From Aspidiotus rigidus (taxonomy: Eukaryota > Arthropoda > Insecta > Hemiptera > Diaspididae): a stretch of 64,000 nucleotides of DNA. A program made the position numbers and the translations under genes. The notes beneath the pieces were generated by a model. The model did not search any database and had not been told where the DNA came from. It saw only the letters and a program-made list of their open reading frames with translations. The stretch lies in NCBI GenBank assembly GCA_035079385.1, contig JAVHKY010000052.1:8618001-8682000 (forward strand), read 5' to 3'. The stretch's first letter is position 1. The number at the start of each line of letters is the position of its first letter. Shown in pieces: positions 1 to 10,897 of this stretch.

Positions 1-706
1 TGCGTAGAGACGCGTGTATATGGTGGGTAGGACGACAGGAACAGTTTGTTTTCCATACCTCTACTGGGTTTTGTGATCAAGATGTAACGCACAAGGGTGT
101 TTGCTACGCAAATTTGTGATTCTCCATAAAATGGTAGCGTTAGAACAGGTTGTGGTTTATTGAGGCTCGATGTTTCTATCCTGGTTGGTATGAGAATGTC
201 AATTCGATTTCTTGAGTGTCTAATCTGGGTAATGTCGATGCTGTGTAGAGTTTGGAGGCGATGGCCTGTTGTTAAGGCCAGTAGAGTTACTAGTTTCTTT
301 GCTAATTGTAGTCGATTCAGGGAAGTGGTTGGGGGTTGTTGTCGAAAATACTCTAAAACAACTTGTGGGTCCCAGGTATAATCATACTTGGGTGCCGCCG
401 GTCGTATATTGTATAGTCCTCGGAAAAAAAAAGTCTAAGAAGAAAATTCTCAGAGACTGTCCTAGGAATCACTAGGCCTAGGGCCGCCCTGGTTCCCGAG
501 ATCGTATTGTATGTTTTTCCTTTCTCAAATTCGAGCCTGAGGAAGGAGAGCACTTGAGACAGGGAAGACGTGTAGAAGGGAACTCCGGACGAGTGGTAGT
601 GTTCCCACCATCTTTTGCGCGAAGGATTGTAAGTGTCGAGTGTTGACGGTTGAATTGAGGCAGTCATGATTTGTAATACATGCCTCGGCACACCTTGATT
701 CAGCAA
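1..706 (-). pseudogene. DIRS tyrosine recombinase, N-terminal part (broken)
   Basis: The segment 706-355 encodes a helical SAM-like core-binding domain (STLDTYNPSRKRWWEHY, then SFLRLEFEKGKTYNTIS). It ends in a stop, and the reading continues one frame over with WDPQVVLEYF and KKLVTLLALTTGHRLQTL. The Arg in TGHR is the expected first catalytic arginine of the YR fold. Downstream phrases (LPFYGES, NTLVRYI, LFLSSYPPY) continue to base 1. The HxxR and Tyr boxes are outside the window. One frameshift near 375 separates the two halves. The function in an intact relative is insertion of circular cDNA. Confidence 0.8.
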
Positions 707-829
707 CGCCTTCCCGATGACTTCCCTGCCACCAGGGAAAGTTTTCGGTGCAGGGGGTGAGGTCTGCTGTTGACAGAAGATAATAGTTTAATAGAAGGAG
801 ACAAGAACAACAGGGAAGCAACAAGCAAG

Positions 830-1574
830 GCCTGGAAAAGGGGGAACCACGGCTGGGCAGTCCAGTAGGGGATCACCAGAATTCCCTCTGCCTTGTCTGT
901 TTGGATTTTTTGGAATGAGCGGAGAATAAGGTTGAAGGATGGAAAGGCGTAGAAGAAAGTTTCTATCCAGGGTATGATGAAGGCATCAACGGCCAGTGCT
1001 TCTGGGTCTGGTTTCCAGGAACAGTAGGCTTATTTGTTTTGGAGGCAAACAAATCAATTTGGGGCTGGCCCAGGTATTTTATCATCTTCAGGAACGCCTC
1101 AGTGGAGAGTGAGTATTCCGTCTCGGGTTTTAATCTTCTCGATTCTGCGTCTGCCTCCCAGTTATCTGTTGAGGAGATGTATGACGCGTAAACAAATAGT
1201 TGGCGTTCTTTGCACCAATGCCATAGTTGACGAGCTAGATCATTCAAATGTGATACCTGGGTACCTCTTATCTTGTTAATATAAGCAATCGCCGCGGTGT
1301 TGTCTAGGCGGAGTAAGATTCTACAGTTGGATAAGTGGGAGGCAAACACCTTGAGCGCAAGGAAGGCCGCTAACAGTTCTGGGACGTTGATGTGGAGGCT
1401 TTCCTGATTTTTGTCCCAAACCCCATGTATTTTACAATCTTTGGCCACTGCTCCCCAGCCGGTTAGAGAGGCGTCGGAAAAGATTTCTAAGACATATGGT
1501 GAAGCAGCTAAAGACATGGAGTCTGAATTTAAGTGGGGCAGCCACCAGTCATAGTCAGGATGATTAGTAGGCAA
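830..1574 (-). pseudogene. DIRS RNase H domain with C-terminal extension (frameshifted)
   Basis: The fold shows the four expected acidic residues in order: Asp in IFSDASLTGWGAV, Glu in NVPELLAAF, Asp in LRLDNTAAIAYIN and Asp in STDNWEADAESR. It is followed by the DLFASKTN box typical of DIRS elements. Near 1040 the frame shifts, and CSWKPDPEALAVDAF continues in the next frame to about 830. RNase H removes the RNA strand during cDNA synthesis. The domain sits directly downstream of the RT remnant, in the order expected for the family. Confidence 0.85.
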
Positions 1575-2012
1575 TTTTACGAGTGCTTCATATGAGCCAT
1601 TTGAGGCTTGTAGTGCTTGTATCTTAATAATTTCGAATACCTTGGTATATAGCCGACCATACGGGATTGCAGGGCAACACGCGTTCAGGGAGCCGATGAA
1701 TTTAGCAAATTCTTTGATGCAGCACTGGCGGCGGTTTTTTTAGCGACGTACTAGTCCTCTGACCAAGAAGCTGCGTTTCTCAGGTAGTCCTAAAGTCATA
1801 GTCACGGGATTGAAGATAAAACCGAGGAATTTACACCGCGTACTAGGGGGAAACTGGGATTTTTTAGGCGAGAAAACAAATCCCAGAATTGCAAGTCGTT
1901 TGCAAGTTACTCCTACGTTTTTTGTGCAGGCCGCTTCATTGTGCCCAAAAAGGAGAAAATCATCTAAATATGCCACAGACGTAAATCCCGCCAAGGGTAA
2001 CAGGGAGAGTAG
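1575..2012 (-). pseudogene. DIRS reverse transcriptase, C-terminal part only
   Basis: LAGFTSVAYLDDFLLFGHN contains the catalytic YLDD pair of the palm. It is followed by LGFVFSPKKSQ and KFLGFIFNP, the usual post-catalytic strand and thumb. After a frameshift near 1740 the connection continues (IKEFAKFIGSLNACCPAIPYG) to join the RNase H region. The fingers and the first palm motifs are absent. The RS-rich segment abuts the YLDD region almost directly, which implies an internal deletion. Confidence 0.8.
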
Positions 2013-2039
2013 GTACTGGTTTTAGTAATTTTATCGGAA

Positions 2040-2385
2040 CTCATAATGCGTCTTGTAGGAGAGCGAATCCGCGAGTAGCTCCTTCTTGGAGAAGGAGAGC
2101 GAGGCGACTGCGAACGAGAGTATCTTGTAGAGGAGCGAATTCGGGAGTTGTTCCTTCTGAAAGAAGGAAAACGGCTACGAGAACAGAGGGGAGAATAGTT
2201 ACTCCTGCCAGAACTTGACCGTCTTTTTGGGCTTCGTGTAGCGGTACGTCGGAGAGTCCTGTGATGTCTACTTTTTTGAGAACTCGAACCAGATCTACTC
2301 CCAGAGGGAGGAGACTGCTGTAAGACGTTATGGTCTTCTGGGTTTTGAATAAAATTCGAATTTCCACCTGTAAGAGAGATTTTTT
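2040..2385 (-). pseudogene. Arg/Ser-rich segment upstream of the DIRS RT (probable ORF1/gag-like tail)
   Basis: One minus-strand frame reads QQSPPSGSRSGSSSQKSR, then TRSPKRRSSSGRSNYSP, then SRSQSPRSPSPRRSYSRI and ends RSPTRRIMSSDKI. It is packed with RS/SR and SP dipeptides, like host SR splicing-factor tails. A coding origin is inferred from the composition and from its position ahead of the RT. A second open frame overlaps it but has no such signature. It may be the C-terminal part of the element's first ORF, fused to the RT remnant by deletion. Confidence 0.5.
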
Positions 2386-2430
2386 AAGGATGTAAGGCTC
2401 CATCGCACGGGAATTTTTTAATCGCATGGT

Positions 2431-3132
2431 GCTTTAAAAAAGTGTATCTATTGTTGATAAAATCAACATAAGAAGATTTTATTACTCGCAAGTGCGCAAA
2501 ACCAGGTAGCGCGAGACAACAATAAAATTCTTGTCTCCATTGTTAAACGGTAAAACCGTATTGAACTAGAGAATTCCACTATCACTGGCTAAAACATGCA
2601 AGGACCAAGAAACGTTTACTCACTGTTGGTTGATTGAGAGCGGCTACAGTCATGTTGAAGAAACTTCTTGAATCTTTTGAACAGGTAATATGTATTATCC
2701 TTCTCGTTTTTCATCGTGGTCCAAAATAAAGAGGAGTTTTCAATTATTATTACAACGAGAAAAAACCGGTAACGCGAAAAACACAAATGAGACAACGAAC
2801 ACTAAGGAAGTTGTTTAACACGTGACACTGCTGACACAAAATCCAGGAATGATAGATAAGGGAAGAAAGTAGACAAGCTAACCGGTAACAAGTTTTTCTC
2901 TTCCCTTTAAACGTGTGTGGCACCACTTTGCAAAAGCAGGAGACTACATATGTTGCTCGGTTTGGAGGAGGAATGAAATACAATAACATTTATTTGGCCA
3001 TATTTGAGGATATACAGTATAGGAAATAAAAATCTGAAATTCGTTTTAAAGATCGTTTTTAAAATCAACAAACATTTTCCAATGCATTAATATGATATTT
3101 GGCCTGGGGACCGATGACGCATTGAAACCCGG
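2431..3132. other. No gene seen
   Basis: AT-rich sequence between the DIRS remnant and a MITE. Open frames here are short and lack recognisable motifs. It could hold the missing terminal part of the DIRS element. Confidence 0.5.
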
Positions 3133-3400
3133 CTATTCGGACCGGGCATATTGTAGGATCGCTAGCGTCGCCCATGTAAAATACTCAGAAAGTACTGATA
3201 AGTAAACGGTGATCATGACTTGAAACTAAAGGTAATTTTTTAGTTTTTCATAAATTTCTCCAAAAATAATGAATTTAGGCGTATACTCGTGAGGAACAAA
3301 ATTGAAGAGCGGAAAATTTTCTTTCAGATGAAAATATTTTTGAGAGATTTTAAAAAATTCAAAAATTTTTCGCGATGCTAGCGCTGCCCGGTCCGAATAG
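3133..3400. mobile_element. MITE, family TTCGGACCGGGC, copy 1
   Basis: The ends CTATTCGGACCGGGC and GCCCGGTCCGAATAG are perfect inverted repeats. The TA on each side of TTCGG...CCGAA looks like a TA target duplication, as in Tc1/mariner-type elements. Related copies are at 10898-11163 and 47177-47442, sharing the interior phrases AGAGCGGAAAATTTTCTTTC and TTTAGGCGT. Non-coding, about 265 bp. Confidence 0.85.
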
Positions 3401-4080
3401 TCTTTCAGTTTTATTGTTCATTCTACGAGTGTCTTGCTTGATTGATACGTGTTTGGTATTTAATCTAAAGAGTGGGAGTGACTCTCTTGATAAGTTTTGA
3501 ATTTTGAGATGAAAAGTCGTGTATTACTCATGCTGCGTGAGTGTTTTTTGTTTATATGGAATGGTTGTAAGTACTATTGTGGGTCTAGGGCACTTCTGAG
3601 TCAATTTTGACGACCTTAAAATTTGATGTGCGTGTGGTGCGCGCCTCCCCTGTTTCACGGTCAGTAATGCGATATTTAATCTGACTGGTTATGACGTCAA
3701 GACTCTGCTATTAACGACAGCCTATCCACCTGATTGACTGTAGTTTGAGCATAAAAGTACTCGGTCTTTTATCTGCTTCCGGCAGAGATCATATTGTTTG
3801 AGAGTTTGAGCAGTGGAAACCAAACGAGCTCTGAGCTATGGTTGTGTTGAGGATACCCCTGGTCAACCGACCCGCCGGAGGGCATTAAGTCAGAAGGAAG
3901 AATCTGAATGGTCATGCAACGGAGGATACACTACAAGAAGCTCCATGATTATTAGAAAGTGTATGGGTCATCTGGTAATATGCAGTATAAATTATGCTCA
4001 TATGACATTAATATTAATAAATGCCGGTACGGCTGTGAATAAAATCATTTATTTCGGATGATTTTTCCTTCGGGAACCAC
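3401..4080 (+). other. Possible LTR or promoter fragment
   Basis: GCATAAAAGTACTCGG near 3748 resembles a TATA box, and AATAAA signals occur near 4018 and 4037, a spacing seen in solo LTRs. No terminal TG...CA pair or TSD was established, and the 83-codon frame at 3813-4061 matches nothing I recognise. Confidence 0.25.
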
Positions 4081-6005
4081 CTATATACGTAACTGAATGA
4101 GTAGTGGCATGGTGCATATGGCATTTCAATTTAAAATCCTTCTTCTATTCCCTGTGTTCATAATATGTATTTTTTGGCTTGTAGTCTGTTGTGAATAAGA
4201 TTAAACGAGTTCTTTCATTTGAAAAACTTTGCAGAATCCCTGTTGAACATGGGAGGTTCAATTCCTTTTATTCTCGCAAAAAGGTTAGCATTACCTATAG
4301 TTACCATGGGAACTATTGATTTACAAAATTTATCTTCTGACAAGTTGGATTGTAATTGCTCAACTCTAGCTCAATACCTGACACATAAAGTGCAATATTG
4401 ATCAAAATCATTCATCAAACTAGCTTCAAATTCCTAATGTTTTATAGTAATATAGATCATTGTGTTCACTCTTGAAGCTAGTCGGCAAATCAACAAAATA
4501 TACTTTGTGACGCGACCAATTTTGCAGAGTGACAAACCAATCGACAAACATCTGCCCCTACACAATATTTCGCCTTCAATATGTTCACACATCACGTATT
4601 TCTGGAAGGAGTTCAATGCTAAAAGAGACTAATCTATTCAAAACAGAACAGAGCGATGTCATAGAACCCTAAGGCGTGAGCAACTCCCCAATTTACCCAA
4701 TTTGGACGTGCAGCTAGCTCAGTACAGTGGAGAACAAGAGGAGACTCTATAACAGACTTGTAAGTATCATTTTGCGTAGACCACCCATCTACTTGGACAT
4801 AATTATGTATAAGAAAAAAGGAAGACAGGGCCTTTTTCTTTTGGAGTGGAATTTGAATATTAGCATGGATCATTGGAAATGTATTTGCCTTATTGAGACA
4901 AAAAGAAATTTCCTGATAACTCTATCACAAATAGTAATTTATATTTGACCTTTGGTGCCTGAAAAGAAAAATTTTTTTCTTCATATTTTTCAAAACAATG
5001 TCCCATGGAAATACCCACCTTGATCTCAGCCATGTAGCGTACCCCCCTCCCTTCTGCGTACTTGTCTGTTCATTGCAAAGTAAAATTTGATACATCAATC
5101 CCAGAAGACCTACATTTATTCGATAGAAAAAAAAATCTGCCAGAGTTGTCACTTATTGATGTTTGAATTGTATAAGACCACGGCGTACTCTATAGAAGGT
5201 CGGAAGGTAGCAATGTGTATTTTGATTTGTACGCAAATAAAACGGGGTTTTGGAAAAAAAAAAATAAAAGAATATAATTTGCGAGTCAAACGAATTTCCA
5301 TTTTTTAAGCTCTATTTTAGTGTACTGGTGCTGTACAAGAGGAGTTATCATCGTTTGAAAATTAAAAATCAGATACAGTACAAGGTGCAGTTCCACTTAC
5401 CCCGCATCGATGAGCAGAAACCGCCCAAAAAAGTCACTGCTAAGAATCCACTGAGCGCTGTTGTCATTTTTTACATCCCAGCCTTGTGTAGAGTAGGCCG
5501 TGATAAGACACAAGCTAAATTGAAATAATAATAATATAATTTTAATACAAATGTTGCTGATCGAAAATTGAAAATTTAGGTGGCTTTGGCCAAGACGCCT
5601 ACTAGAAACCATATTCAAACAACATAGACTTGTCCTGTTCACAAAGGACAAACAGGGGGATATCAATATCCCTTGGACCAATGATGGAATTTCACTGCAT
5701 ACTGCTTTCCAATTCTGGGCGCCAAACACCAAACATTGTTGAATTTTTTGTACCCCAAAATTAACAAAAGATTGATGCGTGCGCAAAAGTTAGAAGCGTG
5801 GTTAGAAGATAATCAGCGTGACGTCATTCATGGAAGGAAATCACCAACGCCCTATGAAATGCAGACCGCAGACATCAGTGATTTCAGTTGGGCCGATTTT
5901 TACACTTGATTTCTTGTAAGTTGTAAGAGAAAAATTATGAATATCTCAAGAATTAATTACCTATAGCTCAAAAGAAAGGTTGAAGTCTATAGTTTATGAT
6001 CAACA
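4081..6005. other. No supported gene; unique AT-rich sequence with one repeat fragment
   Basis: Short open frames on both strands (for example 4219-4401 and 4634-4873) have no motif, no splice context and no repeat counterpart. The only assignable piece is the hAT-like fragment at 5395-5502. Confidence 0.5.
5395..5502 (-). repeat. Fragment of the CACGGCCTAC hAT-like family
   Basis: On the minus strand it starts CACGGCCTACTCTACACAAG and continues with AATGACAACAGCGCTCAGTG, matching the first about 110 bp of the element at 26338-26737. It ends in GGGGTAAGTGG, which mimics a splice donor, but the repeat explains the similarity better than an exon does. Confidence 0.75.
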
Positions 6006-6013
6006 ATTTTTTA

Positions 6014-6297
6014 CAGAGCATTGCAGTCGTATCATACAGCTTAGACTTTCAGCTTAAACTTAAAACCTTGAAAAATACAACTTTGGCTTTGGCTTTTGGC
6101 TTTGGAAATACTTAAAAAATACAGCTGACCTTCGGCTTTTGGCTCTAGCTTTCGGCTGCTTTGATGAAACACTCTGGCTTTTGACTTAAACTCACGACCT
6201 TGAAAAATATAGCTTCTGCTTTGGCTCTCGGCATGGAAAAAACATGAATAATACAGCTGGCTTTCGGCTTTAGCTTTCGGCTGGCTGCAATGCTCTG
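6014..6297. mobile_element. hAT-type MITE, family CAGAGCATTGCAG, intact copy
   Basis: Termini CAGAGCATTGCAG and CTGCAATGCTCTG. Perfect 8-bp TSD ATTTTTTA at 6006-6013 and 6298-6305. The interior consists of GGCTTTGGCTTTCGGC-type repeats. This copy gives the empty site for the element nested in the second copy (8682-9179). Confidence 0.9.
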
Positions 6298-6370
6298 ATT
6301 TTTTATTCTTAAGAAATACATGTAAAATTTTCGATATATTTGTCAACAAAAGTTGTCTGGAAATATCTTA

Positions 6371-8527
6371 TAGTCTGTTCACGTTAAGAATGGGTTTTCC
6401 TGAGAAGATGAATTTCATTATTTCAACGTTTGAAACATCACGATGAATTTGTTTTTAGGGTCGGCCCGTCGTACGAAGCCGACCTTATTGTTATCCTATT
6501 TTTCTTCTTCTTATTTCTTCGTCGTCTCAGTTCAGTCGCGCACGTCACATCACGGATGTCACCGTCGTCACGTTCAGTAGGCCACAACCACGGTATAAGA
6601 TATAGAGGTATTGACACGCGCCTATTCTCCACTGTACAAATCGCTGTCGCCAATGTTGTGACAGTTCCGTTACGCGTCGATAGATGGCGTTGATAATTGG
6701 CGCCCGCTTGATTCTGTAGAGCATGTAGTCTTAAGGCGGAAATTTGTATTTTTAGCAAAAAAAAAAATGGGGAATAGGCAATGGGCATAGAGTTGAAACT
6801 GTCTGGAGAAATTCAATTTTCATATTTTAACGACTAACAAGAATTATATCTTAGGAGAATCTATCGAGGAACTAACAAGGAATATTAACTTTTACCTCAT
6901 TATCAGTGTCATGAAAAATTTGTAAGAATATTTCACCTCCCTAAATTCAAAATGTTTTCAGATGCATTTTTGAACTCAACATCCCAAATCAGAAAACAAA
7001 GTAACACAACACTTGAGCTCATGAACCTGAAGTGGGCTGAAATTGGTCTAAATAATGTGAATGGTGAAGCGGTAGGTAGAGCAAAATATGAAATGAATGA
7101 TCGTTGGTCGGTATCTAATTACAATGATTCTATAGTCTCCAATCTGAGTTTGTAGTTTTATTCGATAGAACGTGAAAAGCTAAGTGGAAAGTATGAGGTA
7201 TGACGAAATTTTACTATTTCAACTTGCAGTCTGTGTAAGGTACGTGTATTTAGTTTCTAGTACTGGTTATCTTATGCCTGAGTTCGAAGCCAAATATCAT
7301 CGAAATCAATATTATTTCGCAATGCAATGTTTACAAAAATGTATTGGAATCGAATTTTTTGGTTTTGACGGAATGTGAATATCGTTATAAGGAGGAGCTT
7401 GCTGGAAATACTTCGATAACTTGGTTTGATACACTGTACCTATACGCTAATATGACAGGTATACAGATAGGTAGACAAAAGCTGAACATAATTCACAAAG
7501 CTTCTTCTATCAATTAATTGTTGGGCGTTTGTTTCTTTTACTATTTTTATGAAATGAGATTGTACTCAAGTGGAGGTTAGGTTAGTCTATTCAATAAAAT
7601 GTGATTACGAGAGTATTGATGAATAGATTATATATATTTCATCAGAGATTGCTCAGCTCCCAACAAATTAGACGCGAGAGAGACTATTTCTAAGAACAAT
7701 TCTACTATCTGCAAGTTATGAAATACAAATGAAACGAGATTTTTTACAATGCGATGGGAAACTGAAATGAATAATTGCGAATAAAAACGTAGGGAACAGA
7801 ATGATTTAAAAGTCGATCATGGATCGCAAATGCGGTAAGTATCCCGGCTTTGTGGTCCACGATTCAATTTTGAATTTTAATCTACCTATACTTAGATCTA
7901 AGTACTTTGAAGTTGACTACAAAGGTAGTATAATAATTACATTGTTGTGTTTTGAGCAGACAAATGAAGTTTGTGGTAGTATTAATTAATCAAGGATTTC
8001 AATTCTATGTAATGTTAGGCCTACGATTTGTGTTTCTTATTATTCTTATCTCATGACAAAAATGACAATTGTTGGAAGGGTTTAATATCAGCGTTGTTTG
8101 TACTCAACAGTGGTTGCTTCAGGTTATTGCTTATTAATTGTTGAGTGTTAGCTTTTACAAATAAGTAGAATCGAAAAGATGTGATGGGAATTCTTGAAAA
8201 GGCGGTTCACACAATATGAATGAAATTGAATACAAATGGAAGGGAATGTCTTACAAGCAATGGGAATATGAAATGAATAATTACAAATAAAAAAGTAGGA
8301 AATAGGATAATCAAAAATTAATTGTGAATGTGATATCCTAGCTTTGTAATATCAGTCATTCGCCGACCCTCCTAACAGCCCGCCTGCGGGTTGCTTGTTT
8401 CTTCAATGAAAATGGGTTAGGTACCTACAGCCGATGAGAAGAAAGAAAATTCATCAGGATGTTTTAAACATGTGAAATAAAGAAATTCACCTTGTCATAA
8501 AAACCCTTTCTTAATGTGAACGGACTA
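6371..8527. mobile_element. 2.16 kb non-autonomous element with TA duplication
   Basis: The left end TAGTCTGTTCACGTTAAGAA and the right end (complement TAGTCCGTTCACATTAAGAA) are inverted repeats that continue for about 45 bp. TA flanks both ends (6369-6370 and 8528-8529). The terminal TAGTCTGTTC resembles the short MITE family at 11398-11584 and 60023-60209. The interior has no transposase frame, so it is probably a deletion derivative of a mariner-like element. Confidence 0.75.
6588..6695 (+). repeat. Fragment related to the CACGGTA...AGAGGTATTGACAC MITE family
   Basis: CACGGTATAAGATATAGAGG followed by TATTGACACG matches the ends of the elements at 33608-34062 and 43368-43838, with local divergence. 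A second fragment is at 35013-35045. No right end is recognisable. Confidence 0.5.
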
Positions 8528-8681
8528 TAGGAGAAACTAGAGCCCCTTAATAATGAGTGAGGACATGGATCGCCATATTCAGTCGTTAGGTCATCATTAA
8601 TCTTGGCAGTTCCCTAATAGGGTGAGAAATTAATACGATTATTGGTGGAACTATTTTGTAACACTTGAAAGCTCTATGTTT

Positions 8682-9179
8682 CAGAGCATTGCAGCCGTAT
8701 CATACAGCTTAGACTTTCAGCTTAAACTTATAACTTGAAAAATACAACTTTGGCTTTGGCTTTCGGCTTTGGAAATACCTGAAAAATACCAGTGTTCGGA
8801 CCAGGAATTCTCGCGGGAATATTCCCGCGAATATTCCCGGGAATTCAAGAAAATTTCCCGGGAACATGATGAAAAATCGGGAAAATTTCCCGAATTTCCG
8901 AAACATTCCCAGTTCCCGGGAAAAAATCCCGGGAAAATGACCGGGAATTCCCAGTCCTAAATTGAATTCCCGGGAACGTCCGAAAACTGAAAAATACAGC
9001 CGACTTTCGGCTTTTGGCTCCAGCTTTCGGCTGTTTTGATGAAACACTCTGGCTTTTGACTTAAACTTACAACCTTGAAAAATATAGCTTCGGCTTTGGC
9101 TCTCAGCTTGGAAAAAACATGAATAATACAGCTGGCTTTCGGCATTAGCTTTCGGCTTTTGGCTGGCTGCAATGCTCTG
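8682..9179. mobile_element. hAT-type MITE, family CAGAGCATTGCAG, copy interrupted by another MITE
   Basis: Same ends as 6014-6297. TSD CTATGTTT versus CCATGTTT (7 of 8). Apart from the 200-bp insertion at 8790-8989 it is collinear with the intact copy, which makes the nesting certain. Confidence 0.88.
8790..8989. mobile_element. 200-bp hAT-type MITE built of TTCCCGGGAA palindromes
   Basis: Ends CAGTGTTCGGAC and GTCCGAAAACTG. Perfect 8-bp TSD AAAAATAC at 8782-8789 and 8990-8997. The unoccupied site is visible in the sister copy near 6115. The interior is a run of TTCCCGGGAA, TTCCCGCGAA and GGGAATTC variants, making most of it self-complementary. The small frame 8769-8960 is only a read-through of this repeat. 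Confidence 0.9.
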
Positions 9180-9373
9180 CCATGTTTTGCATTTTATTTT
9201 GGCACTGATACCTGTATTCTGAAACTAATTCTAGTAGTTCATTTATCATTTTCAAATTGTGGTTACCTGTTATCAGTCACTGAAATAGCCTAAATAGGGA
9301 AGTCTGAAGATAAATATTGATGTAACGACTAAATATGGCGGCCCATGTCCTTACTCGTTATTATAGGGCTCTA

Positions 9374-9641
9374 GAGAAACTGTGTGTAAAAATCAGCTTG
9401 ACCAAAATCACTGATCTCTGCGGTCTGCATTTCATAGAGCATATGCTTTGGCTATATACCAGACCTCTTATGGACTGAGCTAAGACAACGTTTAACCGTG
9501 GAAAGATATGGTAAGAAAATAAGATGCGGAGGACTCGACATGGGCGACGCGGTTGATTGCGGAGGGAATAGAAGCTGTTACTCCTCCATGCACTCACCCG
9601 CGCTGCCTTTTGCACGCTATACATGTTTCCGCGCTTGTTTG
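9374..9641. other. No gene seen
   Basis: Short spacer between two transposons. An 87-codon frame at 9361-9624 (-) overlaps the element end and has no motif. Confidence 0.4.
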
Positions 9642-9969
9642 AGGGTATGCTTCACACAGAAAAAATACGCGTAAATATACAAAACTATAGGTCTCGGGCG
9701 ACTAATAACTGTCCACAAAATTAATCAATTGTCATAAAATTTTTTCAGAGTGTTAGATGAGCGTTTGACACGGGTCTAAAATTTATTTATAACTCATCAA
9801 ATCATTTAGCAGCTTTGTTATCAACGACTGAAGATGCTTGAAATATACCATTTTTCGATAGGATTTGCAATATAACAGTTATATAACTGTTATAACCGAT
9901 AACCGAAACAAAAAAAGTTCGTTAACCATTTGACCGATAACCGTCAACTGTTTCAAAAATAAAACTGTT

Positions 9970-10261
9970 ATTCGCATGAGGACACAAAGTAGGCGGCCTC
10001 TATGAAAACTGTGGTGGCCATTTTTGGAAGCTGCCTGAAAAGGGGATGTTACAGAAAATTGTTGAAATCTTGATTTTTTTCTTCTTTTAGGTTATTCTAT
10101 GAATGAAAATGATAAAAAAATGCTCTTACTACTTTTTCGTATTTTTCAATATTGACAAAAATACAGCCCGTTTTAGTTTTATACAGGTTTATGGCAATTT
10201 TTGCTGAATCCCCTTTTCGGGCACGACTCTAGCGCACCTACATTTGTGTCCTCATGCGAAT
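9970..10261. mobile_element. MITE, family TTCGCATGAGGACACAAA, nested
   Basis: Inverted ends TTCGCATGAGGACACAAA and TTTGTGTCCTCATGCGAA, with TA on both sides. A related element is at 42893-43175. It interrupts the loop of the foldback element. Confidence 0.75.
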
Positions 10262-10328
10262 AGCGGTTATAAAATGGTTATAACAGTTATGACCTATATT
10301 TTCTGGGAAATTTTCTGACCGTTTGACC

Positions 10329-10589
10329 TTTGACTATACATTAACCAGACGTACAGTCCTATTGTTATAAACGGTGTCGATTTCTTGGATTACGTTGGAA
10401 ACGAATAACAGATCGCGCCAGATGTTACCACGTGGGTGTAACAGAGAGGGAACGATGTTCAGCGATGCTTTTTCTCTTTTACTCTACCGGTTAACACGCA
10501 GCGCACTCACGTTGTCGTTTCCAGCAAAACGACACCGTTTATAACAATAGGACTGTACGTCTGGGTTACGAAGTAATATATAGTCAATG
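10329..10589. mobile_element. hAT-like MITE, family CATTGACTATA / ACGTACAGTCC, nested
   Basis: Perfect 8-bp TSD GTTTGACC at 10321-10328 and 10590-10597. The inner inverted repeat begins ACGTACAGTCCTATTG. Another copy is at 41165-41415, and a third, split by a Helitron, has halves at 61195-61234 and from 63114. Confidence 0.85.
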
Positions 10590-10897
10590 GTTTGACCAAT
10601 AACCGTTTTAAATTTAGCGAGTCTCCTGACCAATAACCGTTAACCATTATAAATCATTTCGGTTGCAAACCCTATTTTTCGATCGTTGATAACAAGAGTT
10701 CTAAATAATATTATGAGTTCCGAATTAATTTTAGACCTGTATCAAACACTCATCTAACACTCTGAAAAAAATTCATGACAATTCATTAGTTTTGTGGACA
10801 GTTATGAGTCGCCCCACGACCTATATTTTTTTATATTTACGCGTATTTTTTCTGTGTAAAGCATACCCTTCAGATGCGCATACCTGCAGTCCTTAGT

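Larger units (their letters stand above)
1..2430 (-). mobile_element. DIRS-type (tyrosine recombinase) retrotransposon, degenerate, runs off the left edge
   Basis: Reading the minus strand from right to left there is an Arg/Ser-rich segment, the end of a reverse transcriptase with the YLDDFLL box, an RNase H with its acidic residues, and the start of a tyrosine recombinase. This RT-RH-YR order is diagnostic of DIRS-type elements, which integrate through a recombinase rather than a DDE integrase. Frameshifts occur near 1740, 1040 and 375, and the N-terminal two-thirds of the RT is missing, so the copy is dead. The recombinase catalytic C-terminus and the left terminal repeat lie outside the window. 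The right boundary is not defined by a visible repeat, so 2430 is approximate. Confidence 0.85.
8539..9373. mobile_element. hAT-type element, family TAGAGCCC, outer shell of a three-level nest
   Basis: Ends AGAGCCCCTTAATAATGAG and (complement) TAGAGCCCTATAATAACGAG. Perfect 8-bp TSD GAGAAACT at 8531-8538 and 9374-9381. Relatives are at 35091-35387 and, as a left part only, at 35852-36032. Inside it lies the element at 8682-9179. Confidence 0.88.
9642..10873. mobile_element. Foldback element with long inverted repeats
   Basis: The left arm (TGAGGGTATGCTTCACACAG) and the right arm (complement TGAAGGGTATGCTTTACACA) are related over roughly 230 bp, with indels. The loop contains a second diverged inverted pair beginning TTTTCGATAGGATTTGCAA, runs of TAACCGATAACCG, and two further insertions (9970-10261 and 10329-10589). 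No TSD was resolved and no coding capacity is seen. Confidence 0.65.

Noticed and set aside
5397..5786. Exon-like minus frame ending at a strong GTAAGT donor (CLITAYSTQGWDVKND)
   Set aside because: Its coding part matches the non-coding hAT-like family at 26338 and 41925, so it is a repeat fragment.
6013..6300. Possible coding repeats from GGCTTTCGGC
   Set aside because: Termini and TSD show a MITE; both strands have stops.
8769..8960. Arg/Glu/Phe-rich open frame
   Set aside because: Translation of the TTCCCGGGAA palindromes inside a MITE.
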